Shown piece after piece: positions 22,844-34,774 of a stretch of 64,000 bases of DNA. The position numbers and the translations under genes are program-made. The notes below the pieces were generated by a model that saw nothing but the letters and a program-made list of their open reading frames with translations, was not told where the DNA came from and did not search any database. Each line of letters opens with the position of its first letter. Position 1 is the stretch's first letter. The DNA is from Leptodactylus fallax (taxonomy: Eukaryota; Chordata; Amphibia; Anura; Leptodactylidae): NCBI GenBank assembly GCA_947044405.1, contig CAMRHE010000332.1, positions 1,289,501 through 1,353,500 of the forward strand. The letters run 5' to 3'.

Positions 22844-24463
22844 CAGTCATATGAAAAAGTTTGGGCACCCCTATTAATCTTAATCATTTTTAGTTCTAAA
22901 TATTTGGGTGTTTGCAACAGCCATTTCAATTTGATATATCTAATAACTGATGGACACAGTAATATTTCAGGATTGAAATGAGGTTTATTGTACTAACAGA
23001 AAATGTGCAATATGCATTAAACCAAAATTTGACCGGTGCAAAAGTATGGGCACCTCAACAGAAAAGTGACATTAATATTTAGTAGATCCTCCTTTTGCAA
23101 AAATAACAGCCTCTAGTCGCTTCCTGTAGCTTTTAATCAGTTCCTGGATCCTGGATGAAGGTATTTTTGACCATTCCTCTTTACAAAACAATTCCAGTTC
23201 AGTTAAGTTTGATGGTCGCCGAGCATGGACAGCCCGCTTCAAATTATCCCACAGATGTTCAATGATATTCAGGTCTGGGGACTGGGATGGCCATTCCAGA
23301 ACATTGTAATTGTTCCTCTGCATGAATGCCTGAGTAGATTTGGATCATTGTCTTGCTGAAATATCCATCCCCGGCGTAACTTCAAATTCGTCACTGATTC
23401 TTGTACATTATTCTCAAGAATCTGCTGATACTGAGTTGAATCCATGCGACCCTCAACTTTAACAAGATTCCCGGTGCCGGCATTGGCCACACAGCCCCAA
23501 AGCATGATGGAACCTCCACCAAATTTTACAGTGGGTAGCAAGTGTTTTTCTTGGAATGCTGTGTTTTTTTGACGCCATGCATAACGCCTTTTTGTATGAC
23601 CAAACAACTCAATCTTTGTTTCATCAGTCCGCAGGACCTTCTTCCAAAATGAAGCTGGCTTGTCCAAATGTGCTTTTGCATACCTCAGGCGGCTCTGTTT
23701 GTGGCGTGCTTTCAGAAACGGCTTCTTTCGCATCACTCTCCCATACAGCTTCTCCTTGTGCAAAGTGTGCTGTATTGTTGACCGATGCACAGTGACACCA
23801 TCTGCAGCAAGATGATGCTGCAGCTCTTTGGAGGTGGTCTGTGGATTGTCCTTGACTATTCTCACCATTCTTCTTCTCTGCCTTTCGATATTTTCTTGGG
23901 CTTAACAAGAACTGTCCCTGTGGTCTTCCATTTCCTTACTATGTTCCTCACGGTGGAAACTGACAGGTTAAATCTCTGAGACAACTTTTTGTATCCTTCC
24001 CCTGAACAACTATGTTGAACAATCTTTGTTTTCAGATCATTTGAGAGTTGTTTTGAGGAGCCCATGATGCCACTCTTCAGAGGAGATTCAAATAGGAGAA
24101 CAACTTGCAATTGGCCACCTTAAATACCTTTTCTCATGATTGGATACACCTGACTATGAAGTTCAAAGCTCAGTGAGGTTACAAAACCAATTTTGTGTTT
24201 CAGTAAGTCAGTAAAAAGTAGTTAGGAGTATTCAAATCAATAAAATGATAAGGGTACCCAAATTTTTGCACCGGTCAAATTTTGGTTTAATGCATATTGC
24301 ACATTTTCTGTTAGTACAATAAACCTCATTTCAATCCTGAAATATTACTGTGTCCATCAGTTATTAGATATATCAAATTGAAATGGCTGTTGCAAACACC
24401 CAAATATTTAGAACTAAAAATGATTAAGATTAATAGGGGTGCCCAAACTTTTTCATATGACTG
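22844..24463 (-). mobile_element. Tc1-family transposon with about 200-bp inverted repeats
   Basis: A complete 1620-bp element flanked by TA on both sides. Copy A shows the empty site near 580 (AGCTATACATGG). The ends are CAGTCATATGAAAAAGTTTG in inverted orientation, and the inverted repeats extend roughly 200 bases. The transposase on the minus strand is spread over three frames (24110-23862, 23868-23269, 23323-23072). The insertion postdates the A/B duplication. Confidence 0.95.
23072..24110 (-). pseudogene. Tc1 transposase, two frameshifts
   Basis: The N-terminal part has paired HTH motifs (LSNDLKTKIVQHSCSGEGYK, FNLSVSTVRNIVRKWKTTG). The middle frame holds the first catalytic aspartate (RTDETK), the GGGSIMLWGC block and the second aspartate (FQQDNDPN). 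The third frame holds the catalytic glutamate (SPDLNIIEHLW). Shifts near 23865 and 23320 break the frame, so no full enzyme is made from this copy. The DDE residues themselves survive. Confidence 0.85.
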
Positions 24464-25160
24464 TACATGGTGCATCAATGTTACCTCACCCCTCAATCGG
24501 GACAGAATGAATCATGTATGAAAAGTTTATGACTTGCCTGTGAAAGTCTCTCCATTTTTTTTTATTAATCACATTTTTTTCATAGTTACAAGAGAATGTA
24601 GCGAATATTTCCAATAAAGTAATAGAATACGAGTATGATAAGAATGCCAATCGTTGAAAACATGAGCTAAAAGAAAATTAATAAGACAAGAACAACTGGA
24701 TAAATCACTTCTCACGTTACACAATATTTCTTTATGTCACATTCACCTAGATTATACCATGATACCCAATAATTGTAATGAGCAGAGGAAAAGAGGACAA
24801 CAGTGAGGTATCTGCCTTTATGTATCTTGGAAGTATGGAATGTGAGACTGTGTTATTAATACTTCAGTGACAAACATCACTTCTATGTTTGGCCATTTGT
24901 CCACCGAGATTTATTTCTTTTTTTCCCCGAAGAAATATCATATGAAAAAGGATTTAGATAACACAGTTTTATATAAATATAAGTTACTACATGTAGTATT
25001 TCTATATGCTGCCATGTGGCACCATTAGTATGGCTATGACTAACGGCCCCATATAACAAGACTGGTCAGAGCCCCAGGGAAGCGGTGGTGGATAGTCATA
25101 AAGTCTTTCCACATTCTGAACATGAAAATGGCTTTTCCCATGTGTGATTTCACATTTCCC
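24464..25160. other. 3' flank of zinc-finger copy B
   Basis: Collinear with 560-1237 of copy A with small indels. No gene is seen. Confidence 0.6.
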
Positions 25161-26596
25161 TCATTCTGAGCATGGAAATGGATTCTCCCCTGTGTGAATT
25201 CTCTGATGTCTAACAAGACTTTGTTTATCTTTATAACATTTCCCACATTCTGAACATGAATATGGCCTCTCCCCTGTGTGAATTCTCTGGTGTGATTCAA
25301 GATTTGATTTTTGGCTATAACATTTCCCACATTCTAAACATGAATATGGCTTCTCCCCTGTGTGAATTCTCTGATGTCTAACAAGACTTTGTTTATGTTT
25401 ACAACATTTCCCACATTCGTAACATGAATATGGCTTCTCCCCTTTGTGAATTCTCTGATGTCTACAAAGATTTGATTTTTGGCTATAACATTTCCCACAT
25501 TCTAAACATGAATATGGCTTCTCCCCTGTGTGAATTCTCTGATGTCTAACAAGACTTTGTTTATCTTTATAACATTTCCCACATTCTGAACATGAATATG
25601 GCTTCTCCCCTGTGTGAATTCTCTGGTGTGATTTAAGATGTGATTTAAGATTAAACCATTTCCCACATTCTAAACATGAATATGGCTTCTCCCCTGTGTG
25701 AATTCTCTGGTGTGATTCAAGATGTGATTTAAGATTAAACCATTTCCCACATTCTAAACATGAATATGGCTTCTCCCCTGTGTGAATTCTCTGGTGTGCA
25801 GCAAGATCTGATTTTTCAATAAAACATTTCTCACATTCTGAACATGAAAATGGTCTCTCCCCTGTGTGAGTTTTTAGATGTTTAACAAGAGCTGATTTGT
25901 GCCTAAAACATTTTCCACATTCTGAACATGAATATGGCTTCTCGCCTGTATGAATTCTCTGGTGTGCAGCAAGATCTGATTTTTCAATAAAACATTTCTC
26001 ACATTCTGAACATGAAAATGGCCTCTCCCCTGTGTGAGTTTTTAGATGTTTAACAAGAGCTGATTTGTGCCTAAAACATTTTCCACATTCTGAACATGAA
26101 TATGGCTTCTCCCCTGTGTGAATTCTCTGGTGTGCAGCAAGATCTGATTTTTCAATAAAACCTTTCCCACATTCTGAACATGAATATGGCTTCTCCTCTA
26201 TATGATTTCTCTCATGTTTAACAAGATATGATTTGGCTGTAAAACCTTTACCACATTCTGAACATGAATATGGCTTCTCTTCTGTGTGATTTCTTTGATG
26301 TAAAACCCTCAGTCTGCTGCCTTTATTTTGCATCAAAGTCAGTGATGGATCAGAAGATAGGACCTGTATAGAAGGATCAGATGATGGTCAGGATAGGACC
26401 TGTATAGAAGGATCAGATGATGGATCAGAAGATAGGACCTGTATAGAAGGATCAGATGATAGATCTTTGCTGTGAAGGGCTGAGGGTATATCTGGGATAA
26501 TGACATGATCTTCATATGTATCTTGTGTGATACCACCATCATCTGCTTTATAATCTGTAGGTATGAGATGTCCCCCTGAGCTCCTGGTCCAGTCAT
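25161..26596 (-). pseudogene. Copy B exon 6 (thirteen fingers after a premature stop)
   Basis: The acceptor is TTCTTGGCAG at 26597 and above. After the TGA at 26388-26390 come thirteen complete C2H2 fingers. Helix positions -1/2/3/6 read: ASYK, ESDA, HSAK, ESDA, HSAK, ESDA, LSHS, LSHS, DQSR, QSNR, HQSR, QSNS, DQSR. Fingers 3-4 and 5-6 are a recent 168-bp tandem duplication, and 7-8 are near-identical. The array ends with the same PFPCSE stop as copy A. Confidence 0.9.
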
Positions 26597-27190
26597 CTGC
26601 CAAGAAGAAAATATATTTTAATATTTATAAATATTAGAACCTTATTATATTGAAGTTTTATAAGACTTCTATATACAATATTTAAGAACTCTATGTAGCA
26701 GAATACAGTTATCAACTAAGACTGTCCCAAAACAGTCCCAACCCCTCCTTGACTACATGTGCTTTATCACAGACAGGATACAAGTACATACTTTTCCTTC
26801 CTTTTTTCCTTTGGCTAAAATATGTATTAAAACAGGAACTGAATCTGCATGTAAGAACCTGGCCTTACAAGGAACTAATTGTGTCTGCCGTCATTAATAT
26901 AGGGGCTGGTGGATCTGCAAAAGGAACATGCAAAATAATTTGGAACAACGTCCTACATAAGCCATGAGGGCCTGCCCATGACTTACCTACATAAGGCTAT
27001 ATCAATTACATTGTTTCTGACATATAATATCATATGAAGAAGGATTTCAATGACAGCTTTGCACATACAATAATTCTATGTGCTACCATATCCATCCATA
27101 ACTACACCTGCTAATGTGCTACGGAAGGTCCAACCAGGAGACCATTAAACAGAGCTGAGCAAAGACAAAGGAGACAGGAGATATATAATG
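26597..27190. other. Intron 5 of copy B, left part
   Basis: Collinear with 2431-2925 of copy A and retaining the 96 bases that A lost near 27082-27178. No gene is seen. Confidence 0.6.
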
Positions 27191-27704
27191 TGTGACAGCT
27201 TGGGGAAATTAAACTCAAATGGTGGCTTTTCCTGGTCCAGACAGCGGTCGTTTGTGGTACTGGGCAGCAGAAAGATAGCTTTCAGACGGTCCGAGTGTAA
27301 ATAAAAGTGGCTTTTATTCAGCTTAAACTGCAACGTAACAAAACAATAAACGCCTAGGCCGCCGTTAGGGCCCTAACTCACTTATAGAGCCCCTCACTAG
27401 CCTGACTCTTGCTCAGCTCTAGCAAAGAGTCTATGTGGGACCCAGCCCTTCTGGACAGAGCCTATCTCTCTTGTCCTAGCTGGTCCACTTGAGCAGCCGG
27501 ACTAATGCTCCACTCAGCAAAAGTCCCCTGTGGATGCCAGCCCTCTGGCACAGACCGTCTATCTGTGCCGCTGGTCCACCACCTCCTGCTCCATGCAGGA
27601 TACTCCAGCCTTCTGGAGTTACACGCCACCCCCTCAAAGGTGTGGCTGAAGGCCTTTTCAGGGCTGGGCCTGGGTCGCTCCACAGGGCCCTCTGGCTCCA
27701 CCCA
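27191..27704 (-). mobile_element. Solo LTR absent from copy A
   Basis: A 514-bp block sits between ATAATG and ATGTTAG, where copy A reads ATAATGTTAG without interruption, so the target duplication is ATG or AATG. On the minus strand it begins TGGGTGGAGCC and ends CTGTCACA. It shares the segments TCAGCCACACCTTTG, AGCTGAATAAAAGCCA and GCCCAGTACCAC with the LTR at 60322-60724. The AATAAA in the shared block is a plausible LTR polyadenylation signal. Confidence 0.85.
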
Positions 27705-28314
27705 ATGTTAGATTCCTTATCTGAAGGAGATGAGTAGAATGAGCAGGAGAAGGCACAGCACACTGTGAAATCTTATGTTACAATATTCGTGTGGATGAGA
27801 CATAAAGAGTTAACTATCCACGCTACTGACATAGAACATCTATTTTGGTACACAAGGTCTATGTCACAGGTATGCAAAACCTATATCAGTAGTGATACCA
27901 ATAGAATATAAAAGGGTTAAACATTAATTTTACTAGGCTGACTCTTGGCTAATTTTACACCGGTCCCTCTCTCCATATGTTGTAACCAATCTCTGCAAGT
28001 GATTTCTGTTGTTCATAGTGAAATGTGAGTCATTGTGCTTTTGTGTAGGACAGGGATATTCTACAAGTAAGAACAATATAGTTACTGTATACACGTCGCC
28101 TATAGTATGACAATCCTGATTGGACATGATGTCACCTACAACCCCAATTCCAATGAATTTGGGACGTTGTGTAAAACATAAATAAAAAACAGAATACGAT
28201 GATTTGCAAATCCTTTTCAACCTATATTCAACTGAATACACTACAAAGACAAGATATTTAATGTTCAAACTTGATTCTGCAACATGTTCCAAAAAAGCTG
28301 GGCCCGGGGCATGC

Positions 28315-28662
28315 TTACCACTGTGTGACATCACCTTTCCTTTTAACAAGAGTCAATAAGCGTTTGGGAACTGAGGACGCGAATTGTTGAAGCTTTGTAG
28401 GTGGAATTCTTTCCCATTCTTGCTTGATGTACAACTTCAGTTGCTCCACAGTCCGGGGTCTCCATTGTCGTATTTTGCGCTTCATAATGTGCCACACATT
28501 TTCAATGGGAGACAGGTCTGGACTGCAGGCAGGCCAGTCTAGTACCCGCACTCTTTTACTACAAAGCCACGCTGTTGTAACATGTGCAGAATGTGGCTTG
28601 GCATGGTCTTGCTGAAATAAGCAGGAACGTCGCTGAAAAAGATGTGGCTTGGATGGAAGCAT
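28315..28662 (-). pseudogene. Tc1 transposase C-terminal fragment (DD34E)
   Basis: About 115 residues are open, with the second catalytic aspartate ([14 protein letters not shown]) and the glutamate ([11 protein letters not shown]) 34 residues apart, the DD34E spacing of Tc1. The N-terminal and first-aspartate regions are missing or scrambled by the minisatellite. Confidence 0.8.
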
Positions 28663-28728
28663 ATGTTACTCCAAAACCTGTATGTACCTTTCAGCATTAA
28701 TGGAGCCTTCACAGATGTTCAGGTTACC

Positions 28729-29095
28729 CACCCATACAATCAGAGATGTGTCATGGGCACCAACACACCCCCATACCATCAGAGATGTGCCATGGGCACC
28801 AACACCCCCCCCCCCATACCATCAGAGATGTGCCATGGGCACCAACACCACCCCCATACCATCAGAGATGTGCCATGGGCACCAACACACCCCCATACCA
28901 TCAGAGATGTGCCATGGGCACCAACACACCCCCATACCATCAGAGATGTGCCATGGGCACCAACACACCCCCATACCATCAGAGATGTGCCATGGGCACC
29001 AACACACCCCCATACCATCAGAGTGGCCGGGCACCCCCACACCCCCATCCATCGAGTGTGTCATGGGCACCAACACACCCCCATACCATCAGAGA
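28729..29095. repeat. 39-bp minisatellite inside the Tc1 remnant
   Basis: Eight units of CCATGGGCACCAACACACCC and CCATACCATCAGAGATGTG, against two units in copy A and what appears to be one in the ancestral transposon. Frames on both strands stay open because 39 is a multiple of three. Confidence 0.9.
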
Positions 29096-29994
29096 TGCTG
29101 GTTTTTGAACTTTGCGCTGATAAGAATCCGGACAGTCCTTTTCCTCTTTGGCCCGGAGGACACGACGTCCAGAATTTTCAAAAAACACACAGGACACCTT
29201 TCCACTTTGCGTAAGTCCATCTCTATGAGCTCAGACCCAGAGAAGCCGGCAGCAAAGACTGATATTTAATATTAATTATGGACTTTACAAACTCAAGGAG
29301 CGAGAGATTCAGAACTGGTGAGCCGACGTCCCAAGGAAACAGCTTGAAGGTATAATAACAATCTGCACATCTAGGCTTATTTTAAGGAGTGTGTTCATTA
29401 TTTCATATTCATCCGTGACAATTATTACTGGACTGAGTTATTTTAAAGTTTTTCGTCAAAGTTCTTGCAGAATAAAGTCGGCTCCAAAACGTCAATGGAA
29501 ATTCAATTGGGTGAGAAAAGGGAGACTACTGATGATACAACCCTAACAAGTATACTGTATATTATTGGTGTATTAAGGACTGGAATGATCTTGAGTTTGC
29601 TCAAGCAAGGGTCAGTGTCAGAGTTATCTCAGCGCCCCCGAGAGGACTCTGATCATGGGCATTACTGCCAGGTCTCCTCTATGTAAAACTGCAGAGCTGG
29701 GGGGATTATGGCGCTCACTCTACTTCTTAGCTGGCGCCATATTTAAAGTGCCGACATCTGCCTTACTATTCTGGGCCATGTTGGCAAGAGGTAAATGAAT
29801 GAATTATTCTTATATGGACAGTTGGTTTAAGGACATTAAGTAAATGGATTGAAGATGAGGAAAAAAAAAGATCCAAAGACTAATTTCTATTGAATATTGT
29901 CTATTGATAAATTTCTGTATTTGAACAGAATGTTCCATCAAGAGGTTAAAGAGAACCTTCCACCACCTCCACCAAGTCCAGCTCTTTACATCAT

Positions 29995-32563
29995 TTAACC
30001 CCTTAAGGACACAGCCCAAAAGTGCGTTAAGGACCAGGTGTCGTTTTTCAAAACAGACACGTGTCACTTTATATGGCAATAACTTTGAGACGCTTTAACT
30101 TACACAAGTGATTTTGAGATTGTTTTTTCGTGACACATTGTACTTCATGTTAGTGGTAAACGCTAATCAATATTTTTGTATTTAATTATTAAAAAATACG
30201 AAATTTGACGGAAATTTGGAAAAAAAAAAAAAAATCGCAATTTTGAAAATGTGAAATGCTCTGCTTTTCATACATAGTCATATCATACAAATACATGAAT
30301 AAATATTATCTACCATATCTCTGCTTTATATTGGATCATCTTTTAATAGCCCTTTAATGTATTTTGGACATTATAAATCTTACAAGTGTAACAGCGATTT
30401 TCCAGATTTACAAGAAAATTTCCCAAACTCATTTTAGGGACCACTTCAGTTCTGAAGGGGATTACAAAGGCTTTTATATTAGAAACCCCCATATATCACC
30501 CCATTTTCAAAACTGCACCCCTCAAATAATTCAAAACAGCATTTGGGAAGTTTGTTAACCCTTTAAGCATTTCATGGAAATTAAAACAATATGGAGGTGA
30601 AATTTAAACATTTCATTTTTTTTCAATAATACATTCATTTATCCCTAAAATTAACATTCACAAAAAGTTAAAGGAGAAAATGCATCTCACAGTTTGTTAT
30701 GCAATTTCTCCCTAGCACAGAAATGCCCCACATGTGGGTGTAAACTGATGTTTGGGCACACGGCAGCGCACGGAAGGGAAGGAGCGACACTGGGGGTATG
30801 AAAAGCAGATGTTGCTGGAATAGTTTTCGGTGCCAAGTCTCATTTGCAGAGCCCCTACAGTATCAATACAAAGGAAATCAAGAAAGCACTGATGCAAACA
30901 ATAATAAAACTTAACATTTAATTACTAAACAATTTACAATGGTTGTCACTACATGGAGCATCTAGCGGTTTTCCTCCATTGTGGGGTTTTCTTTATGTTT
31001 TGTTCTACCACTGTAGGCAGCATTTATTATTTTACATATATCTGACCAAGTTTTTTGGTTCTTATGAGTAGTCTAATAAGTCCCCTGATGATTGGTGCAT
31101 TACTGTACCAGGAAACGCGTAGAGACTAGGGTTCTATAGGGTCACTTTAAGGACAGCTTGGTACTGCCCTTGTTAGGGCAGGAGTCATTTCGGGTGTTAG
31201 TGGAAAGTACAGGGGCATGAATAGGGACTTAGTTCATCCTCCTGTTTTGCACCATCACCTGCCGGGTTCTCCTGCCTCAGATGTTGGTAAGATCGATCCA
31301 TTTTCTAATTAGTTAACCACCATGATGTTTTATGGTATATGGTGGTGAATGTTTATATACTTGCTATAACGTTGGACTCCATTGAGTGGCTATGACAACT
31401 TTGATGTTTGTTCTACATTTTTTGACATTTTTTAATGGTTAGTAATTAAATGTTAAGTTTTATTATTGTTTGCATCAGTGCTTTCTTGATTAATTATTGT
31501 CTGTTGCAATTGGTGGATTATCCTGGCCTATGTCATAATACTCCACTTCCTTTTGGCTCCCTTTTTGCTTCTATGGCAATACAAAGGAAACCCCCAAAAA
31601 GTGACCCCATTTTGGAAACTACACCCCTCAAGGAATGCATCAAGGAGTCTTATCATTTTGAGCCCAGGAGTGCTTCCCGAAAATAATGTAGAAGCTGAAA
31701 ATTTTAATTTTTAAATAAATATGCCATTTCGGTGCCCAATACGTTGTGCCCAGATTGTGTCATCAGAGACATGAACTGCTAAAACTATTAAGTGGGTTAT
31801 CCCGGGTAGAAAGAAGTTGTATATGTGGGTGTAAACTGCAGTTTGGGCACACAGCAGGGCGCAGAATGGAAGGAGAGACACTGGGGGGGGTTTGAAAAGC
31901 TGTTTTGGGGTACATATGACTTTTTGATAATTTTTTATAGCATTTTTTTAAGGCGAGATGGCGAAAAATCATTATTTCCTTGCTTTATTAATTTATTTTT
32001 TTCATTCAGTTCACTTTTTTTTTTTCAAACTTTTTTTTTCACTTTTTTATATGTCCCACTAGGACACCTGAACCAGCGATACACTGATCGCTCGTTCAGT
32101 ACTATAGACTGCAATACACGTGTATTGCAGTCTATAGAGGAAGTCATCCTATACAGACACATAGACTGACTTCCAGAAGTCCCGGCAGGATGAACCAGGT
32201 AGTGGGGGCTCCAGGCAGCCTGGCGGCATCCAAGGGGTTAAAACCCCCAACCAAAGCTCAGCTTCGATGGAGGGATAAGGAGCAGGGTGTTATCTGTCAG
32301 ATACAGCTAACACCCGCTCCCAATGCCGCCCGCTATTGACCGCGGCATCTTAGGGATTAAATGGCGGGGATCGGTGTTATCACCGTCCCTGCTGTTGCAG
32401 CAGGAGCCTGGCTGTCAGATACAGATGGGCTCCCACGGTGATCGCACGGGCTCTGCTTCTGAGCCCACTCGATCACCATTACGTACCTGTACGTGGGGAT
32501 GCAGTAACTAACCACATTCCCTGATGTGCATGTACAGTATGTGAACTAGCATTAAGGGGTTAA
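29995..32563. mobile_element. TTAA-flanked non-autonomous DNA element
   Basis: TTAA stands at both ends (29995-29998 and 32560-32563), with short inverted ends CCCCTTAAGGAC and CCCCTTAATGCTAG. This fits piggyBac- or Kolobok-type targeting. No transposase is present. The internal GAAACTACACCCCTCAAGG-type sequence is common in frog repeats. A nested insertion occupies 30878-31576. Confidence 0.6.
30878..31576. mobile_element. 699-bp nested insertion with 14-bp direct flanks and internal hairpin
   Basis: The direct repeat CAATACAAAGGAAA flanks it at 30864-30877 and 31577-31590. The first 52 bases (30877-30928) recur inverted at 31439-31490, without mismatch by eye. It contains ACGCGTAGAGAC near 31116. 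No coding frame is recognised. Confidence 0.6.
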
Positions 32564-33171
32564 TAATGATTTTGACCAAACTTACGAATAACATGAAGTA
32601 CAAAGTATCATCCAATATTACCCACACATCCTGGATGGACATTCTCAATAGATCCAGAACTCCTGAAGTATCTCAGCTAGCTGTCCGTGCAATACAAAGT
32701 AACCCTTAATATTCATATTGATACTAAAACCTAATAAAAACCAAAACATTGAATAAACATACAGAGGGCAACAGTGAGTGAAAGAGCGGCACCTGTCCAC
32801 CTGTTTTTTTCTTACTACACCAACAAATATCACAAAATTATGGATATTTCTAGATGTGACACGCCACCCGAGTTAAACGAGCTTTCTTTAACGAATTTTG
32901 GCACACCGAGCTTAAAACGTTACCATCACTGTCCTAGATAGTCGTGAGCAATCTAACGTTTCCCTATGTATCACCACCGTGCTGAGGGGTAGCAGAGCTC
33001 TGTCACTGGCCTGCTTTTTGTTTCTTTCTATATAACTCAAAATACATGAAAGAACTGAGAACCTTTAGATATGATAATGAATCAATTTCCATCTAAAAAA
33101 GAAATATGTAAACTACAAAAGGAAAGCCAAACATAATGTGAACAGGCCTCTATTAAGTGGTGACTCCTCAC
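32564..33171. other. Intron between copy B exons 5 and 6, right part
   Basis: Positions from 32640 on are collinear with 4550-5073 of copy A. No gene is seen. Confidence 0.5.
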
Positions 33172-33274
33172 CTGTGCGGTTCCCTGTAGGAATGTCCTCC
33201 TTACACTCCTCATCTCCCCTCACATATGTCTCCGGAGCATTAATATTCTTCAGATCTTCACCCACATACAAAAG
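33172..33274 (-). CDS. Copy B coding exon 5
   Basis: Counterpart of 5074-5176. Splice sites and the [20 protein letters not shown] segment are retained. Confidence 0.75.
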
Positions 33275-33655
33275 CTGTGAAACAAATATTGTAAAAGTCA
33301 CCAGACGGATGGAGAAGTCACGTGGGAGGTTTTATAGGAGAAGAAAAGATCATTCATTATCATGACCACCAAAACTGACAGCAGGAGTTATCTGAGCAAA
33401 TAGCTGCAGGTCTCCTGGATAAATCCACCATGTTGGCTCCTTATTCCAACCAGCAGCCTCCATAGCCAGAAAACTGTGAGAAGATCCAGACAACATGTCA
33501 TGTCTATGGTCAGCTTTATCCTGCCATCTCCACCTTTCTCATTACACAAGTAGGAAACATCTAATACTGTGGGATAAAACCAGACTGACCCCGAGACCTT
33601 CACAGCCCTTCTACAGGGCAGAGGGAAGATTTCATGTCACCTTATCTCCATCTAC

Positions 33656-33750
33656 CTGATCATCCTGGGGAAAGACATTTTCTTCCTTACAATCCTGTGC
33701 TAGAAGAGGACTGGGACATCTCTCCGCTGATGTTCTCTTACTGGATGGAA
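33656..33750 (-). CDS. Copy B coding exon 4
   Basis: Counterpart of 5558-5652 with identical sequence by eye and intact splice sites. Confidence 0.75.
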
Positions 33751-33833
33751 CTGGAGGAAACACATACAGGGACTGAATTCATTCTTTCCATACAGATAAT
33801 GAGAGGCCGTGTGTATTTAGTCATGTCTATTAC

Positions 33834-33957
33834 CTGCTGATGTGAGGGGCTGCTGATCCTCCATCATCACCTCCTTGTACACATCTTTGTGTCCTTCTAA
33901 ATACTCCCACTCCTCCATGGAGAAATAGACAGTGACATCCTGACACCTTATAGGAAC
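33834..33957 (-). CDS. Copy B coding exon 3 (KRAB A-like box)
   Basis: Counterpart of 5736-5859. The [10 protein letters not shown] and [11 protein letters not shown] motifs are unchanged. Confidence 0.8.
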
Positions 33958-34036
33958 CTGACAACACAATGATACAGTCATCACCAGATCCCTTCATAGC
34001 TCCTGTATAATGTCCCAGCATTCCCAGCAGTGTCAC

Positions 34037-34219
34037 CTCTCCAGTCAGCAGCTCAATCATCTTGTTGGTGAGTTCTAGGATCTTCTGTCCATTGATCTTC
34101 TCCTCATGTATCAGGGAGTGAGGTGGAGGCCCCGGGATTGGGCTCAGGGTTCTCCCCCATCCTTCAGACACAGGAGCCTGACAGCGCCCACTAGAGGTCT
34201 TCTTCACTACTGTGTAATC
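34037..34219 (-). CDS. Copy B coding exon 2
   Basis: Counterpart of 5939-6118 but one codon longer (HEEKING against QEEING). Phase 0 is kept and the exon ends LTGE|GT. Confidence 0.8.
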
Positions 34220-34274
34220 CTGGTTATGGAGAGACACATTAATAAATATCACTACATACATGTCCAGAGTCCCT

Positions 34275-34771
34275 CACCTCTCCAGTCATATCATGTGTTA
34301 TTACTATAGATAAGAATGATGTAATGTGACATCATCAGAATCTCTCACCTCTCCAGTCATATCATGTGTTATTACTATAGATAAGAATGATGTAATGTGA
34401 CATCATCAGAATCTCTCACCTCTCCAGTCATATCATCTGTTATTACTATAGATAAGAATGATGTAATGTGACATCATCAGAATCTCTCACCTCTCCAGTC
34501 ATATCATCTGTTATTACTATAGATAAGAATGATGTAATGTGACATCATCAGAATCTCTCACCTCTCCAGTCATATCATCTGTTATTACTATAGATAAGAA
34601 TGATGTAATGTGACATCATCAGAATCTCTCACCTCTCCAGTCATATCATCTGTTATTACTATAGATAAGAATGATGTAATGTGACATCATCAGAATCTCT
34701 CACCTCTCCAGTCATATCATCTGTTATTACTATAGATAAGAATGATGTAATGTGACATCATCAGAATCTCT
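34275..34771 (-). repeat. 71-bp tandem array, seven units (copy B)
   Basis: Seven 71-bp units beginning at 34275. The first two carry ATCATGTG where the others carry ATCATCTG. Each unit repeats the acceptor-like, ATGACTGGAGAG and GTGAGAG pattern of copy A, which has five units. Confidence 0.9.
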
Positions 34772-34774
34772 CAC

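Larger units (their letters stand above)
28139..29270 (-). mobile_element. Tc1-like transposon remnant (copy B)
   Basis: It starts after TA with CAACCCCAATTCCAATG and contains a transposase C-terminal frame (28315-28662). It has an expanded 39-bp array and then a Tc1-like 5' part (FGPEDTTSRIF and following) that stops near 29270 without its second end. It corresponds to 3360-4062 in copy A. Confidence 0.8.

Noticed and set aside
28642..29269. Overlapping plus-strand frames of 120-206 residues
   Set aside because: They arise from the 39-bp array within the Tc1 remnant and lie antisense to the transposase.
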